From assembly GCF_016632335.1 (NCBI RefSeq), contig NZ_JAEPBG010000002.1:620001-684000 (forward strand): a stretch of DNA of 64,000 nt, written 5' to 3'. Position 1 is the first letter of the stretch. Each line of letters opens with the position of its first letter. Of the stretch, positions 10,689 through 20,862 are shown one piece after another. The translations under genes were made by a program, and so were the position numbers. The stretch comes from Noviherbaspirillum pedocola (GTDB lineage Bacteria > Pseudomonadota > Gammaproteobacteria > Burkholderiales > Burkholderiaceae_D). Under the pieces are notes generated by a model. It ran no database searches. It was not told the origin of the DNA and worked only from the letters and a program-made list of their open reading frames with translations.

Positions 10689-11159
10689 ATGAACACCCTC
10701 GACATCAACCAGATCAAGGAGTATCTGCCGCACCGCTATCCGCTGCTGCTGGTGGACCGGGTACTCGACTATGAGCTGGACAAGTCGATCACCGCAATCA
10801 AGAACGTCACAATCAACGAGGAATTCTTCAACGGTCACTTCCCGCACAAGCCGGTGATGCCGGGCGTGCTGATGATCGAAGCGCTGGCCCAGACCGCAGC
10901 GCTGCTGTCCTTCATGAGCAAGGGCGTAAAGCCGGACAGCAATTCTATTGTCTATTTCGTCGGCATCGACAATGCGCGCTTCAAGCGGCCGGTGGGTCCT
11001 GGCGACCAGCTGCGTATGGAAGTTCAACTGATGCGCGCGGCGCGTGGCATCTACAAGTACAAGGCGCGTGGTGTCGTCGATGGCGAGACCGCGGTCGAGG
11101 CCGAACTGATGTGCACGATGCGCAGCGCCGTTGATGCCAGCCAGCCGGCGGGTGAGTGA
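10689..11159 (+). CDS. fabZ: 3-hydroxyacyl-ACP dehydratase FabZ
   Basis: FabZ dehydrates 3-hydroxyacyl-ACP in fatty acid elongation and competes with LpxA/LpxD for the same substrate pool, which explains its place inside the lipid A cluster. The hot-dog fold active site [19 protein letters not shown] has catalytic His50 and Glu64. ATG 10689 is preferred over the upstream TTG 10674, because it follows GAAAGAGAA and gives the standard [18 protein letters not shown] start; this yields 156 residues. The stop overlaps lpxA. Confidence 0.96.
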   Translation: MNTLDINQIKEYLPHRYPLLLVDRVLDYELDKSITAIKNVTINEEFFNGHFPHKPVMPGVLMIEALAQTAALLSFMSKGVKPDSNSIVYFVGIDNARFKRPVGPGDQLRMEVQLMRAARGIYKYKARGVVDGETAVEAELMCTMRSAVDASQPAGE

Positions 11160-11950
11160 TGGCGAAGATTCATCCCACCGCCATCGTCGATCCGATGGCG
11201 GAGCTCGATGCTACGGTCGAGATCGGGCCGTATTCCGTGATCGGCCCGAAGGTGAAGATCGGCGCCGGCACCTGCATCAAATCGCATGTGGTGATCGAGG
11301 GCAATACCACGATCGGTCGCGATAACCTGATCTACCAGTTCTGCTCGCTCGGCGCCGCTCCGCAGGACAAGAAGTACCGGGGCGAAGACACCCGGCTTGA
11401 GATCGGCGACCGCAACACGATCCGTGAATTCTGCAGCTTCAATACCGGCACCGTGCAGGATGCCGGCACGACACGGCTCGGCAATGACAACTGGATCCTG
11501 GCCTATGTGCATCTCGCGCATGATTGCCAGGTCGGCAGCAACACGATCTTCTCGAATAACGCCACGCTTGCCGGTCATGTGCATGTCGGCGATTGGGTCA
11601 TCATGAGCGGCTTCGCGGCCGTGCATCAGTTCTGCAAGATCGGCGACCATGCCTTCGTCGGCATGAACGCCAGCCTGTCGCAGGATGTGCCGCCGTATGT
11701 GCTGGCTGCCGGCACGCCCATCGCTGTGCGCGGCCTGAATATCGAAGGCCTGAAGCGGCGCGGATTTTCCGGTGAAGACATCGCCGCCATCCGCCGTGCG
11801 TACAAGCTGATCTACAAGTCCGGGCTGACGCTGGACGAGGCGAAAGCGGCCATCGAAGCCGATCCCGCCTATCAAAACGAAGACGGTGGCGCGCATCTGC
11901 GTCGCATGCGCGAATTCCTGGACAACGCAACACGTGGCATCGTCCGCTGA
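11159..11950 (+). CDS. lpxA: UDP-N-acetylglucosamine O-acyltransferase
   Basis: LpxA catalyses the first lipid A step, transferring 3-hydroxyacyl from ACP to UDP-GlcNAc. Hexapeptide repeats run from residue 7 (HPTAIVDP...). The catalytic His corresponds to His121 in VHLAHDCQVG. The C-terminal alpha-helical domain includes the GLKRRGFSGEDI block. The ATG at 11159 overlaps the fabZ stop (TGATG). A GTG three bases earlier is in frame but unnecessary. The length of 263 residues is normal. Confidence 0.96.
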   Translation: MAKIHPTAIVDPMAELDATVEIGPYSVIGPKVKIGAGTCIKSHVVIEGNTTIGRDNLIYQFCSLGAAPQDKKYRGEDTRLEIGDRNTIREFCSFNTGTVQDAGTTRLGNDNWILAYVHLAHDCQVGSNTIFSNNATLAGHVHVGDWVIMSGFAAVHQFCKIGDHAFVGMNASLSQDVPPYVLAAGTPIAVRGLNIEGLKRRGFSGEDIAAIRRAYKLIYKSGLTLDEAKAAIEADPAYQNEDGGAHLRRMREFLDNATRGIVR

Positions 11951-13106
11951 TCTCAACATCGCCATGGTCGCCGGTGAACCTTCCGGCGATCTTCTCGCGG
12001 CGCGCCTGCTGACGGGCGTGCGCGCGCAGGCGCCGAATGCGCTGGTGCATGGCATTGGTGGTCCGCGCATGGCAGAGCTTGGTTTCCGTAGTGATTGGCC
12101 GATGGAGAAACTGGCAGTGCGCGGCCTGTTCGAAGTGCTTGCGCATTACCGTGAGATCAAGGGCATACGCGATGCGCTGCGCGAGAAGCTGCTTAAAGAG
12201 CGGCCGGGCGTGTTCGTCGGCGTCGATGCGCCGGATTTCAACCTGGGCCTGGAAGCGGAACTGAAGGCGGCGGGTATTCCGACGGTGCACTTCATCAGCC
12301 CATCGGTCTGGGCCTGGCGCGGCGGACGCATCAAGAAGATTGCGCGTTCGGTGTCGCACATGCTGGTGGTATTCCCCTTCGAGGAAGCGATCTACCGCAA
12401 GGCAGGTATTCCGGTCACCTACGTCGGTCATCCAATGGCTGAAGTCATTCCGATGACGCCCGACGTTGCCGCGGCGCGCGCTGCGCTAGGCTTGCCCGAT
12501 GACGCCAAGGTCGTTGCCATCCTGCCGGGCAGCCGCATGTCCGAGCTGAAGTACAACAGCGCAGCCTTCATCGGCGCGGCGAAGCTGCTGGCCGCGCGCG
12601 AGCCCGGGCTGCGCTTTGTGGTGCCGATGGCCGGCGCGGCGCAGCGCGGTCTCTTTGAAAGCCTGTTGAAATCCGCCGGCCTTGCCGACGTGCCGCTGAC
12701 GATACTCGACGGCCAGTCGCATGCGGCCATCGCCGCCGCCGATGCCGTGCTGGTCGCTTCCGGCACCGCGACGCTGGAAGTTGCGTTGTTCAAGAAGCCG
12801 ATGGTCATCGCCTACAAGATGATGCCCGCCTCCTGGCATGTGTTGAAGCACATGGCTTACCAGCCGTGGGTGGGCTTGCCGAATATCCTGGCGCGGGAAT
12901 TCCTGGTGCCCGAGCTGCTGCAGCATGCGGCGACACCGGAAGCGATCGCCGAAGAAGTCTGGCTGCAATTGACCGATGAGAGCGCGCGCCGCAGATTGCG
13001 TCGCCGCTTCACCGAAATGCATCACACGCTGTTGCGCGACACCTCGCGCGAAAGCGCGCGGGCGGTGCTGCAACTGCTCGCATCGCAACGTGGAAGACTG
13101 GCATGA
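11934..13106 (+). CDS. lpxB: Lipid-A-disaccharide synthase
   Basis: LpxB joins UDP-2,3-diacylglucosamine and lipid X into the lipid A disaccharide at the inner membrane. The GTG at 11934 gives [21 protein letters not shown], aligning with the family start around the nucleotide-binding GEPSGD. A GTG at 11886 would give 16 extra residues with no family match. This start puts a 17-base overlap on lpxA. Later conserved blocks include [10 protein letters not shown] and the GSR(M)SE loop with [10 protein letters not shown]. The product is 390 residues. Its stop overlaps rnhB (ATGA). Confidence 0.94.
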   Translation: MASSADLNIAMVAGEPSGDLLAARLLTGVRAQAPNALVHGIGGPRMAELGFRSDWPMEKLAVRGLFEVLAHYREIKGIRDALREKLLKERPGVFVGVDAPDFNLGLEAELKAAGIPTVHFISPSVWAWRGGRIKKIARSVSHMLVVFPFEEAIYRKAGIPVTYVGHPMAEVIPMTPDVAAARAALGLPDDAKVVAILPGSRMSELKYNSAAFIGAAKLLAAREPGLRFVVPMAGAAQRGLFESLLKSAGLADVPLTILDGQSHAAIAAADAVLVASGTATLEVALFKKPMVIAYKMMPASWHVLKHMAYQPWVGLPNILAREFLVPELLQHAATPEAIAEEVWLQLTDESARRRLRRRFTEMHHTLLRDTSRESARAVLQLLASQRGRLA

Positions 13107-13720
13107 AGCGCGGCCCAAAAAGCCTGCCGCTGTTCGATCGGGCCGGGGAAATCATTTGCGGCGTCGATGAGGCGGGCCGCGGTCCGCTGGCCGGGCCGGT
13201 GTTTGCCGCGGCTGTCGTTCTCGATCCGACGCGGCCGATTGAAGGTTTGCGTGATTCCAAGAAATTGACTGCGGCACGGCGCGAATCCTTGGCCGAGGCG
13301 ATCCGGCGCGATGCCCTCGCCTGGTCAGTGGCGCAATGCTGCGAAGAGGAGATCGATCGCCTGAACATCCTGCATGCGACGATGCTGGCCATGCGCCGCG
13401 CGATCGAAGGTTTGCGCCATGCGCCGACACTCGCGCTGATCGATGGCAACCGTTGCCCGGTCGCCTCCGTGCGCTGCGAAGCGATCGTCGGCGGCGATGA
13501 TCTCGTTGCAGAGATTTCCGCGGCATCCATCCTCGCCAAGACCGCGCGCGATGCCGCGCTTGAAGCGCTGCACCTCGACTATCCGCAGTACGGCTTCAAC
13601 CAGCACAAGGGATATCCGACCGCGCTGCATCTCGAGCGTTTGCGCATGCATGGCGTATCGCCGGTGCATCGCCGTTCGTATGCGCCAGTACGCTTGCTGC
13701 TGGAAAAGGAGGGCGCATGA
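13103..13720 (+). CDS. rnhB: Ribonuclease HII
   Basis: RNase HII removes ribonucleotides misincorporated in DNA and degrades RNA of RNA:DNA hybrids. [14 protein letters not shown] at residues 20-33 gives the acidic pair Asp22/Glu23 and the GRG motif that senses the 2'-OH. The later DGN and the C-terminal [11 protein letters not shown] block are also conserved. It overlaps lpxB and the following methylase gene by four bases each. Confidence 0.96.
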   Translation: MKRGPKSLPLFDRAGEIICGVDEAGRGPLAGPVFAAAVVLDPTRPIEGLRDSKKLTAARRESLAEAIRRDALAWSVAQCCEEEIDRLNILHATMLAMRRAIEGLRHAPTLALIDGNRCPVASVRCEAIVGGDDLVAEISAASILAKTARDAALEALHLDYPQYGFNQHKGYPTALHLERLRMHGVSPVHRRSYAPVRLLLEKEGA

Positions 13721-14502
13721 AGCGGATCAGCTCGCGCGACAACGCGCTGTACAAGGAACTCAAGGCGCTGGCGACCAGTTCGCAGGCGCGGCGCCGCGCG
13801 GGCCGCACGCTGCTCGACGGTGTGCATCTGTGCGAAGCCTATCTCGACGCGGTCGGCTTGCCGGCGATTTGCGTCGCCAGCGATAGCGCGATGGTCAATC
13901 CGGAAGTCGTGGCCATACTCGAACGCTGTGCCGGCACGCATTCCGTGGTACTTCCGGATGCTCTGTATGGCGCGCTCAGCCAGGTGGAGCATGGCGTTGG
14001 CCTGATGTTCGTCATCGACACCCCGCAACTCGACGCGCCAACCGAGCTTTCCGGAGCGGCAGTGCTGCTCGACAATCTGCAGGATCCCGGCAACCTCGGG
14101 TCCATCCTGCGCAGTGCCGCGGCGGCCGGCATCCGGGAAGTCCATTGCAGTGCTGGAACGGTGTTCGCGTGGTCGCCCAAGGTCTTGCGCGCCGGCATGG
14201 GTGCGCATTTCACCTTGCAGATCCACGAGCATGCGGATCTAGCCTCTCTGCTGAAAACCGCCAGGCTGCCGGTGCTGGCGACCAGTTCGCATGCGAGCGC
14301 GAGCATTTACGACACCGATCTTTCGCAGCCTGTGGCCTGGCTGTTCGGGCACGAAGGGCAGGGCGTTTCCGCGGAGTTGCTTGCGCTCGCCGGCCGGCAC
14401 GTGGCAATCCCGCACCTGGGACCGATCGAATCGCTGAATGTCGCCGCGAGCGCGGCGGTATGCCTGTTTGAAAGCGTGCGGCAGAAGCTCAGCCGCAAGT
14501 AG
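13717..14502 (+). CDS. SpoU/TrmH-family RNA 2'-O-methyltransferase
   Basis: This is a SPOUT-class RNA ribose methyltransferase using S-adenosylmethionine. It has an N-terminal substrate-binding domain (from [15 protein letters not shown]) and a C-terminal SpoU domain. The three family motifs are visible: [16 protein letters not shown] near 119-134, [10 protein letters not shown], and [18 protein letters not shown] close to the end, forming the knotted cofactor site. The target (23S rRNA or a tRNA) cannot be read from sequence. The gene overlaps rnhB by four bases and appears to be the last of the operon. Confidence 0.9.
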   Translation: MKRISSRDNALYKELKALATSSQARRRAGRTLLDGVHLCEAYLDAVGLPAICVASDSAMVNPEVVAILERCAGTHSVVLPDALYGALSQVEHGVGLMFVIDTPQLDAPTELSGAAVLLDNLQDPGNLGSILRSAAAAGIREVHCSAGTVFAWSPKVLRAGMGAHFTLQIHEHADLASLLKTARLPVLATSSHASASIYDTDLSQPVAWLFGHEGQGVSAELLALAGRHVAIPHLGPIESLNVAASAAVCLFESVRQKLSRK

Positions 14503-14640
14503 CGCTTGCAGTACGTCGGTATCGAACCTGCCCCCTGTAGCTTTGGACGCGCACCGCGGCTTCTCGTATGGCGCGCCTTACCTCGGCAGTTCGCGCTCCT
14601 GCAGCGACAGCGCAGACCCTCAGTCAATGCGCACAGCGTT

Positions 14641-14997
14641 TCAGGAACGTCGTACGGTTTCGCTGCCACATTCCGAATACAGCAAACCAGGCTCAATACA
14701 ACGCTGATGCGGCAGCAGCTTGAGGTCGGCTACCCAAGGGCAAATATGCTCGAAACGGTAGATCTTGCCGTCGATGTGCGCATATCGATAAATCGTCGCG
14801 CCGCCATAGCTGCCGATCGGTTCACTGAACGACTCGACACGAGCCCGAACGAACGGGCGACTGCGGGCGACGGCTGATTTCCTGCCAGCGCGTGAACGCT
14901 CGATGTCGGACTCGAGTTTGCCCATGGTGTCCTTCAGTACCCACAGGAAGAAGATCAAGCCTGCCCACAGCAGTAACTCGACCATGACCGCATCCAT
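14641..14997 (-). CDS. Small membrane-anchored hypothetical protein
   Basis: I do not recognise this 118-residue protein. A single N-terminal membrane segment (about residues 5-20, WAGLIFFLWVL) is followed by a basic region and a soluble domain with YGGATIYRYAHIDGKIYRFEH and two or three Cys (CPWVADL, RCIEPGLLYSECG). That suggests a bitopic protein with a small cytoplasmic or periplasmic domain. An excellent GGAGG lies about five bases before ATG 14997. It stands alone between the methylase gene and ppsR. Confidence 0.72.
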   Translation of the reverse strand: MDAVMVELLLWAGLIFFLWVLKDTMGKLESDIERSRAGRKSAVARSRPFVRARVESFSEPIGSYGGATIYRYAHIDGKIYRFEHICPWVADLKLLPHQRCIEPGLLYSECGSETVRRS

Positions 14998-15069
14998 ATA
15001 TCCTCCAGAACCTTTCCATGTATTCGACAGATCAGGCTCCGGAAGATTGCGTCACACGCTCGCTTCAAA

Positions 15070-15918
15070 TCAATACGAATGTCGTTCCAGCCTGATTTCC
15101 TGCAGTATCGTCGCGGCAATTTCCTCGATCGACTTCGTCGTCGAGGACATCCAGCGTATTCCTTCCCGTCGCATCATCGTTTCCGCCTCATTGATTTCGT
15201 AGCGGCAATTTTCCAGGGCGGCGTATTTGCTGCCTGGCCGACGTTCGTTGCGCACTTCAGCAAGACGTTCCGGAGCAATCGACAAGCCGAATATCTTGTT
15301 CTTGTATTGCGCCAGGGTGCCGGGCAGCTTGCCGCGCTGGAAGTCTTCGGGAATCAGCGGGTAATTCGCTGCCTTGATGCCGTACTGCATGGCCAGGTAA
15401 AGGCTGGTCGGCGTCTTGCCCGAGCGGGATACGCCGACAAGAATCACATCGGCCAGCGCCAGGTTCTTGTCCGACTGTCCATCGTCATGCGCCAGCGAGA
15501 AATTGATCGCCTCGATGCGGTTCTTGTATTCGTCGGAGTCGGCGATGTTGTGGCTGCGGCCGATGGTGTGGCTCGACTTGATGCCCAGCTCCTGCTCGAG
15601 CGGCTCGACGAAGGTATGGATCAGGTCCATGTGCATGCCGCTGGAGCGGCGCACCACAGCCGACAGGTCGGCCTTGACCAGGGTGGAAAAAACGATTGGA
15701 CGCTTGCCGTCCTGGACACAGGACTCGTTGATGCGGCGTACCGCGTCATAAGCCTTCTCAAGCGTGTCGATGAAGGGCAGGCGAATTTGCTTGAAGCGCA
15801 ACTCGAATTGGGTCAGCACGGAATGCCCGAAGGTCTCGGCGGTAATGCCCGTGCCGTCGGAAACAAAAAACACCGTGCGTTCGGCGGCAGGAAGAGAAGA
15901 AGAAGCGGGATCGCGCAT
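15070..15918 (-). CDS. ppsR: PEP synthase regulatory protein (kinase/pyrophosphorylase)
   Basis: PpsR-type proteins (former DUF299) inactivate PEP synthase by ADP-dependent threonine phosphorylation and reactivate it by phosphate-dependent pyrophosphorolysis. The start at 15918 gives MRDPASSS followed by the conserved [18 protein letters not shown] block. The P-loop-like GVSRSGKT is at residues 162-169. The frame stays open further upstream to 16068, but that part shows no conservation and runs into the ppsA promoter. The product is 282 residues. It is divergent from its target ppsA, the usual betaproteobacterial layout. Confidence 0.95.
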   Translation of the reverse strand: MRDPASSSLPAAERTVFFVSDGTGITAETFGHSVLTQFELRFKQIRLPFIDTLEKAYDAVRRINESCVQDGKRPIVFSTLVKADLSAVVRRSSGMHMDLIHTFVEPLEQELGIKSSHTIGRSHNIADSDEYKNRIEAINFSLAHDDGQSDKNLALADVILVGVSRSGKTPTSLYLAMQYGIKAANYPLIPEDFQRGKLPGTLAQYKNKIFGLSIAPERLAEVRNERRPGSKYAALENCRYEINEAETMMRREGIRWMSSTTKSIEEIAATILQEIRLERHSY

Positions 15919-16102
15919 TGGACTGGCCGGAGAATGGAGTTGATTACGGAACAAAAAGTTGTGGAATTGTACAAGGCAAATCTTGACGGCGCCTGTAGAA
16001 TGTCGGGCAAATGAAAACCGCCCAAACCGATCGAAGAATAGCAAAAACCCCTGCCACGGGCGGCGCACTTACCGATTTCTTATCATCACCTTTGAGGTTC
16101 AC
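15919..16102. promoter_or_regulatory. Divergent ppsR/ppsA intergenic region
   Basis: These 184 bases must contain the promoters of both divergent genes. A TACAAT hexamer reading towards ppsR lies near 15967-15972, but no well-spaced -35 is evident. TTGACG (15983-15988) reads towards ppsA without a good -10 at the right distance. TTTGAGG at 16091-16097 is the ppsA ribosome site. Confidence 0.5.
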
Positions 16103-18532
16103 ATGTCCAATGCAGCAAACACGGGGGGCTCCCAGGAGGCCACCTACGTAGCATCGTTCGAAAATCTGCGGATGAGCGATGTTGAATCGGTCGGCGGCAA
16201 GAATGCGTCGCTGGGCGAAATGATTAGCCAGCTGGCTAGTGCAGGCGTGCGCGTTCCTGGTGGTTTTGCAACCACCGCGCAGGCTTTCCGTGACTTTCTT
16301 TCCTACAGCGAGCAAGGCGGTCAGTCGCTGGCGCAACGCATCGAAAACCGCCTCGCGGATCTGAACGTCGACGACGTGCGCGCCCTGGCCCAGGCCGGCG
16401 CAGAAATCCGCCAGTGGATCATCGACACGCCTTTCCAGCCGCGTCTGCAACAGGAAATCACCACGTTCTACGAGCGCCTGGTTGCCGATTCCGCGGCTGA
16501 GGTGTCCTTCGCCGTGCGCTCGTCGGCCACCGCGGAAGATCTTCCCGATGCTTCCTTCGCCGGACAACAGGAAACCTTCTTGAACGTCGTCGGCATCGAC
16601 AATGTGCTGGAAGCGATGAAGCATGTATTCGCTTCGCTGTATAACGATCGCGCCATTTCCTATCGCGTTCACAAGGGCTTTACCCATGCCGAAGTGGCGC
16701 TGTCCGCTGGCGTGCAACGCATGGTGCGCTCGGACGTCGGCGCTGCCGGCGTGATGTTCACCATGGATACCGAATCGGGTTTCCGCGATGTGGTGTTCAT
16801 CACCTCGAGCTATGGCCTCGGCGAAACCGTGGTGCAGGGCGCGGTCAACCCGGACGAGTTCTATGTGCACAAGCCGATGCTCGAGCAGGGCAAGCTGCCT
16901 ATCATCCGCCGCAACATCGGCAGCAAGCTGATCAAGATGGAATTCACCGGCGAAGCCAAGGCTGGCCGCTCGGTGCGGACTATCGATGTGCCTATCGAAC
17001 TGCGCAACCGTTATTCGCTCAATGATGAGGAAATCATCGAATTGGCGAAATATGCAGTGATCATCGAAAAGCACTACGGCCGCCCGATGGATATCGAGTG
17101 GGGCAAGGATGGCCGCGACGGCAAGCTGTATATCCTGCAGGCGCGCCCGGAAACGGTGAAGTCGCAGCAGCATGGCGATCAGGCGCAGCAGCGCTATCGC
17201 TTGAAGAGCAGCGGCTCGGTGCTGACCTCCGGCCGCGCGATCGGCCAGAAGATCGGCGCGGGCCCGGTGCGCGTGATCAAGGATCCGTCCGAGATGGAAC
17301 GCGTGCAGCCCGGCGACGTGCTGGTTGCCGACATGACCGACCCGAACTGGGAGCCGGTGATGAAGCGCGCCGCCGCCATCGTCACCAACCGCGGTGGCCG
17401 CACCTGCCACGCGGCGATCATCGCCCGTGAGCTTGGCGTGCCCGCGGTGGTCGGCTGCGGCGATGCCACCGAGGTGCTGAAGGATGGCACGCTGGTCACC
17501 GTGTCCTGCTCGGAAGGCGATGAGGGCCGCATCTATGACGGCTTGCTGGAAACCGAAGTCACCGAAGTCAGCCGCGGCGAACTGCCGGAAATCCCGCTGA
17601 AGATCACGATGAACATCGGCAATCCGCAGCTGGCCTTCGAATTCCAGGCAATTCCGAACCATGGTGTTGGCCTGGCGCGTCTGGAATTCATCATCAACAA
17701 CAATATCGGCGTGCATCCGAAGGCGATCATCGAGTACCCGAACATCGACCAGGATTTGAAAAAGGCAGTGGAATCGGTCGCGCGCGGTCATGCTTCGCCG
17801 AAGGCGTTCTACGTCGACAAGCTGGCCGAAGGCGTGGCGACCATCGCCGCCGCATTCTGGCCGAAGCCGGTGATCGTTCGTCTGTCCGATTTCAAATCGA
17901 ACGAGTACAAGAAGCTCATCGGTGGTTCGCGCTACGAGCCGGACGAGGAAAACCCGATGCTCGGTTTCCGTGGTGCCGCGCGTTATCTCGCAGCCGACTT
18001 CGCCGAAGCCTTCCAGATGGAATGCCAGGCAATGAAGCGGGTGCGTGATGAGATGGGCCTGACCAATGTCGAGATCATGGTGCCTTTCGTGCGTACGCTC
18101 GGCCAGGCAAAGAAGGTCATCGATCTGCTGGCGCAGAACGGCCTGAAGCGTGGCGAAAACGGCCTGCGTCTGATCATGATGTGCGAAGTGCCGTCGAATG
18201 CAATTCTGGCCGAGCAATTCCTCGAATACTTCGATGGTTTCTCGATCGGTTCGAACGATTTGACCCAGCTTACCCTGGGCCTGGACCGCGATTCGGGCAT
18301 GGAATTGCTGGCAGCGGATTTCGACGAGCGCGATCCGGCAGTAACCGCGATGTTGTCCCGTGCGATCAATGCCTGCCGCGCACAGGGCAAGTATGTCGGC
18401 ATCTGCGGTCAGGGTCCTTCCGACCATCCGGACTTCGCCGAGTGGCTGATGGAGCAAGGTATTGGCTCGCTGTCGCTGAACCCGGACTCGGTGATCGATA
18501 CGTGGCAAACGCTGGCGCAACGCAAAAAGTAA
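16103..18532 (+). CDS. ppsA: Phosphoenolpyruvate synthase
   Basis: PpsA makes PEP from pyruvate and ATP (releasing AMP and Pi), the entry to gluconeogenesis. The 809-residue protein has the N-terminal ATP-grasp domain ([11 protein letters not shown], then [20 protein letters not shown]), the central swivelling domain with [18 protein letters not shown] carrying the phospho-accepting His436, and the C-terminal TIM-barrel PEP-binding domain with [16 protein letters not shown]. The ATG at 16103 is chosen over an earlier in-frame ATG at 15959 because of the ribosome site and family start. The divergent ppsR controls its activity. Confidence 0.97.
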   Translation: MSNAANTGGSQEATYVASFENLRMSDVESVGGKNASLGEMISQLASAGVRVPGGFATTAQAFRDFLSYSEQGGQSLAQRIENRLADLNVDDVRALAQAGAEIRQWIIDTPFQPRLQQEITTFYERLVADSAAEVSFAVRSSATAEDLPDASFAGQQETFLNVVGIDNVLEAMKHVFASLYNDRAISYRVHKGFTHAEVALSAGVQRMVRSDVGAAGVMFTMDTESGFRDVVFITSSYGLGETVVQGAVNPDEFYVHKPMLEQGKLPIIRRNIGSKLIKMEFTGEAKAGRSVRTIDVPIELRNRYSLNDEEIIELAKYAVIIEKHYGRPMDIEWGKDGRDGKLYILQARPETVKSQQHGDQAQQRYRLKSSGSVLTSGRAIGQKIGAGPVRVIKDPSEMERVQPGDVLVADMTDPNWEPVMKRAAAIVTNRGGRTCHAAIIARELGVPAVVGCGDATEVLKDGTLVTVSCSEGDEGRIYDGLLETEVTEVSRGELPEIPLKITMNIGNPQLAFEFQAIPNHGVGLARLEFIINNNIGVHPKAIIEYPNIDQDLKKAVESVARGHASPKAFYVDKLAEGVATIAAAFWPKPVIVRLSDFKSNEYKKLIGGSRYEPDEENPMLGFRGAARYLAADFAEAFQMECQAMKRVRDEMGLTNVEIMVPFVRTLGQAKKVIDLLAQNGLKRGENGLRLIMMCEVPSNAILAEQFLEYFDGFSIGSNDLTQLTLGLDRDSGMELLAADFDERDPAVTAMLSRAINACRAQGKYVGICGQGPSDHPDFAEWLMEQGIGSLSLNPDSVIDTWQTLAQRKK

Positions 18533-18661
18533 GGCGTTGCGATCATGGAACAGTGTGTTCGAAATTTGTGTGAAGAGTTTGGATAGCGCAATTTTTCGGA
18601 TACACTGCCCAGCACTGAAGCCGCAGAACAATTAACAATAACAGTTCTTGCTGTTCCTTCT

Positions 18662-18698
18662 AGCCCCTGCCACCTTGCGTCGCCGGGGCTTTTGTTTT
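18662..18698 (+). terminator. Terminator between ppsA and the NfeD gene
   Basis: AGCCCC (18662-18667) pairs with GGGGCT (18685-18690) across a 17-base loop, followed by TTTGTTTT. The stem is short but GC-rich and the T tract is good. It lies about 130 bases after ppsA and immediately before the ribosome site of the next gene. Confidence 0.7.
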
Positions 18699-18709
18699 GG
18701 AGGCGGGAA

Positions 18710-19129
18710 ATGAGTGACTGGATCGTCTGGATTGCATTGGCCGCCGCGCTGGTCATCCTGGAAATCTTCAGCGGCACCTTTTATCTCTTGATGGTCGCGC
18801 TTGGCGCGCTTGCCGGCGCAGCCGCAGCATGGGCCGGCGCCGGTATGGAAGCGCAACTGGTGCTCGCAGGCCTGGTAGGCAGCGCCGCCACCTTGCTGCT
18901 GCATCGGATGCGCCGCGGCCGACCGCGTCCGGACCGTAATCCTGATCTCAACCTCGATATTGGCCAGACTGTCGATGTATCGCACTGGCAGGCCGGTGTC
19001 GCCCGTGTCAGCTATCGCGGCGCCTTGTGGGACGTGGAACTGGCGTCGGGCGCGGAAGCGCGTCCGGGCCGCTTCGTGATTCGCGAAGTCCATGGAAGTC
19101 GTCTCGTCGTATCCAATGAAACTCACTAA
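18710..19129 (+). CDS. NfeD-family membrane protein
   Basis: Short NfeD proteins partner SPFH/stomatin-like proteins encoded next to them; here the SPFH gene starts 13 bases downstream. The 139-residue product has hydrophobic helices at about 5-25, 27-46 and 50-63. A C-terminal OB-fold domain (GQTVDVSHWQAG...GALWDVELASG) follows. A GGAGGCGGG ribosome site precedes ATG 18710. The pair is implicated in membrane microdomain or protein quality control in E. coli (QmcA/YbbK), but the exact role is not settled. Confidence 0.88.
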   Translation: MSDWIVWIALAAALVILEIFSGTFYLLMVALGALAGAAAAWAGAGMEAQLVLAGLVGSAATLLLHRMRRGRPRPDRNPDLNLDIGQTVDVSHWQAGVARVSYRGALWDVELASGAEARPGRFVIREVHGSRLVVSNETH

Positions 19130-19141
19130 CAGGGAGCAGTC

Positions 19142-20077
19142 ATGGAACTCAGCATCGGCACGATCGCGCTCATCATTTTCATTCTGGCCGTGGTCTTCAT
19201 CGGCAAGACGATACAGGTGGTTCCGCAGCAGCATGCCTGGGTCGTCGAGCGCCTCGGCAAATACCATGCGATTCTCGGCCCCGGATTGAATATCGTCGTG
19301 CCGTTCATCGACCGCATCGCATACAAGCATCTGCTCAAGGAGATACCGCTGGATGTGCCGCCGCAGGTCTGCATCACCAAGGACAACACGCAATTGCAGG
19401 TGGATGGCATTCTGTACTTCCAGGTGACCGACCCGATGCGCGCCTCCTACGGTTCTTCGAATTACGTCGCCGCGATTACGCAACTGGCGCAAACGACCTT
19501 GCGCTCGGTGATCGGTCGAATGGAGCTTGATAAAACCTTCGAGGAGCGCGACCACATCAATACTGCCATCGTCAATGCGATCGATGAATCGGCCACCAAC
19601 TGGGGCGTGAAGGTACTGCGCTATGAGATCAAGGATCTGACGCCGCCCAAGGAAATCCTGCATGCGATGCAGGCGCAGATAACCGCCGAGCGCGAGAAGC
19701 GGGCGCTGATCGCCGCATCAGAAGGCCGGCGTCAGGAACAGATCAATATCGCCGCTGGCGAGCGCGAAGCGGCGATCGCGAAATCCGAAGGTGAAAAGCA
19801 GGCGGCAATCAATCGGGCACAGGGGCAGGCCGCCGCGATCATTGCCATTGCCCAGGCGACTGCCGATGCCTTGCGCCAGACAGCATCCGCGATCCGCGAA
19901 CCGGGCGGCGCGGACGCGGTGAACCTGAAGGTGGCCGAGCAGTATGTCAACGCATTTGCGAACCTGGCAAAGACCAATAACAGCCTGGTGGTGCCGGCCG
20001 ATGTCAGCAACCTGTCCGGCATGATTGCCACCGCCTTGCAGGTGGTGAAGTCGCAATCGCGCGAAACACCACGCTGA
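19142..20077 (+). CDS. SPFH/Band 7 (stomatin-like) membrane protein, QmcA type
   Basis: This 311-residue protein has one N-terminal membrane anchor (about residues 5-22). An SPFH/Band 7 domain follows, with the typical QQHAWVVERLGKYHAILGPGLNIVVPFID and VDGILYFQVTDP segments, then a long Ala/Glu/Gln-rich coiled coil (EREKRALIAASEGRRQ...). Proteins of this family oligomerise on the inner membrane, and the E. coli homologue is linked to FtsH protease control. It is co-transcribed with the NfeD gene. Confidence 0.92.
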   Translation: MELSIGTIALIIFILAVVFIGKTIQVVPQQHAWVVERLGKYHAILGPGLNIVVPFIDRIAYKHLLKEIPLDVPPQVCITKDNTQLQVDGILYFQVTDPMRASYGSSNYVAAITQLAQTTLRSVIGRMELDKTFEERDHINTAIVNAIDESATNWGVKVLRYEIKDLTPPKEILHAMQAQITAEREKRALIAASEGRRQEQINIAAGEREAAIAKSEGEKQAAINRAQGQAAAIIAIAQATADALRQTASAIREPGGADAVNLKVAEQYVNAFANLAKTNNSLVVPADVSNLSGMIATALQVVKSQSRETPR

Positions 20078-20112
20078 TCAGGTTGCGGCGCTTGCGCCTG
20101 CCGCACGCGGCC

Positions 20113-20646
20113 TCAACGCACCTCACTGCAACTGGCCGCGACCCAGCGGCCGCTGATATCGGCCCCTTCATTGACCGGCTGCCCATCGAAGGTGCCCGAG
20201 AAGCTGGTGCGGCCGGTGAAGCTTTCCGGGTTCTGCAGCAACGCATCGGTATGACCGGTGCCGCGCACACGGTCGCCGCTGCAGCGAATCTCGGCGCTGA
20301 GACGGTTGCCTTCACGCCGCGCATCGCTGCTGCTGCAACCCGATTCCGCCTGATAGGCATTCGGCAGCCGGTTACTTCTTGCCATCTCGGGCGTGACGCA
20401 GATGCGCGAGGAAGCCGCGCCATTTTCGATGCGAGGCAGCTTGAAGCCGTGTTCGCTGGCCAGTGCGCGCAATTGGTCCATCCTCTCCGGCGGCAATGCG
20501 GGAATCATGGAAAGCAGACCCGAGTTTGCCCTGACTTCCCAGAGGCCTGGCTTGATGGCGATGTTTTTCTCTGCGAAAGCCGCAGCCGGTGCGCCCAGCG
20601 CGATCGCAAGCAGCGCTGCTGAAAAAGCTGGTGTCGAACGTCTCAA
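20113..20646 (-). CDS. Secreted DUF3617-type protein
   Basis: This is a 177-residue predicted periplasmic protein of unknown function. A TTG start at 20646 is supported by GGGAG six bases upstream. It is followed by a clean signal peptide (RRSTPAFSAALLAIALGAPAAAFA). The mature start IKPGLWEV and the later CVTPEMA with paired Cys residues resemble the DUF3617 family. It is convergent with the SPFH gene and divergent from the efflux operon. Confidence 0.78.
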   Translation of the reverse strand: MRRSTPAFSAALLAIALGAPAAAFAEKNIAIKPGLWEVRANSGLLSMIPALPPERMDQLRALASEHGFKLPRIENGAASSRICVTPEMARSNRLPNAYQAESGCSSSDARREGNRLSAEIRCSGDRVRGTGHTDALLQNPESFTGRTSFSGTFDGQPVNEGADISGRWVAASCSEVR

Positions 20647-20862
20647 TCCTTGCTCCCTTGTTCATTTCGATATCAGGTTCTGATAGCCCGCCGCCTGATG
20701 GGTTCCGTAAAGCCTGAGGGCGTAAAGTAATGTAAAACCATTTCCCGCCCGCAAGCGACGCCAAGATCACCGTGTTAGACTGAGGCCGCCTTTTTTCCGG
20801 CCCGGATTGCCGATGGCCGAAGCATCAAAACCGCAGGCTCAGCGCGGTTCAGAAAGACTGGT

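Noticed and set aside
15944..18631. An 895-codon open frame on the minus strand across ppsA
   Set aside because: It mirrors the GC-rich codon pattern of the real gene. The protein is His/Arg-rich with no family features and no ribosome site. Similar antisense frames lie over bamA, purL, mdtB/mdtC and the beta-oxidation gene.
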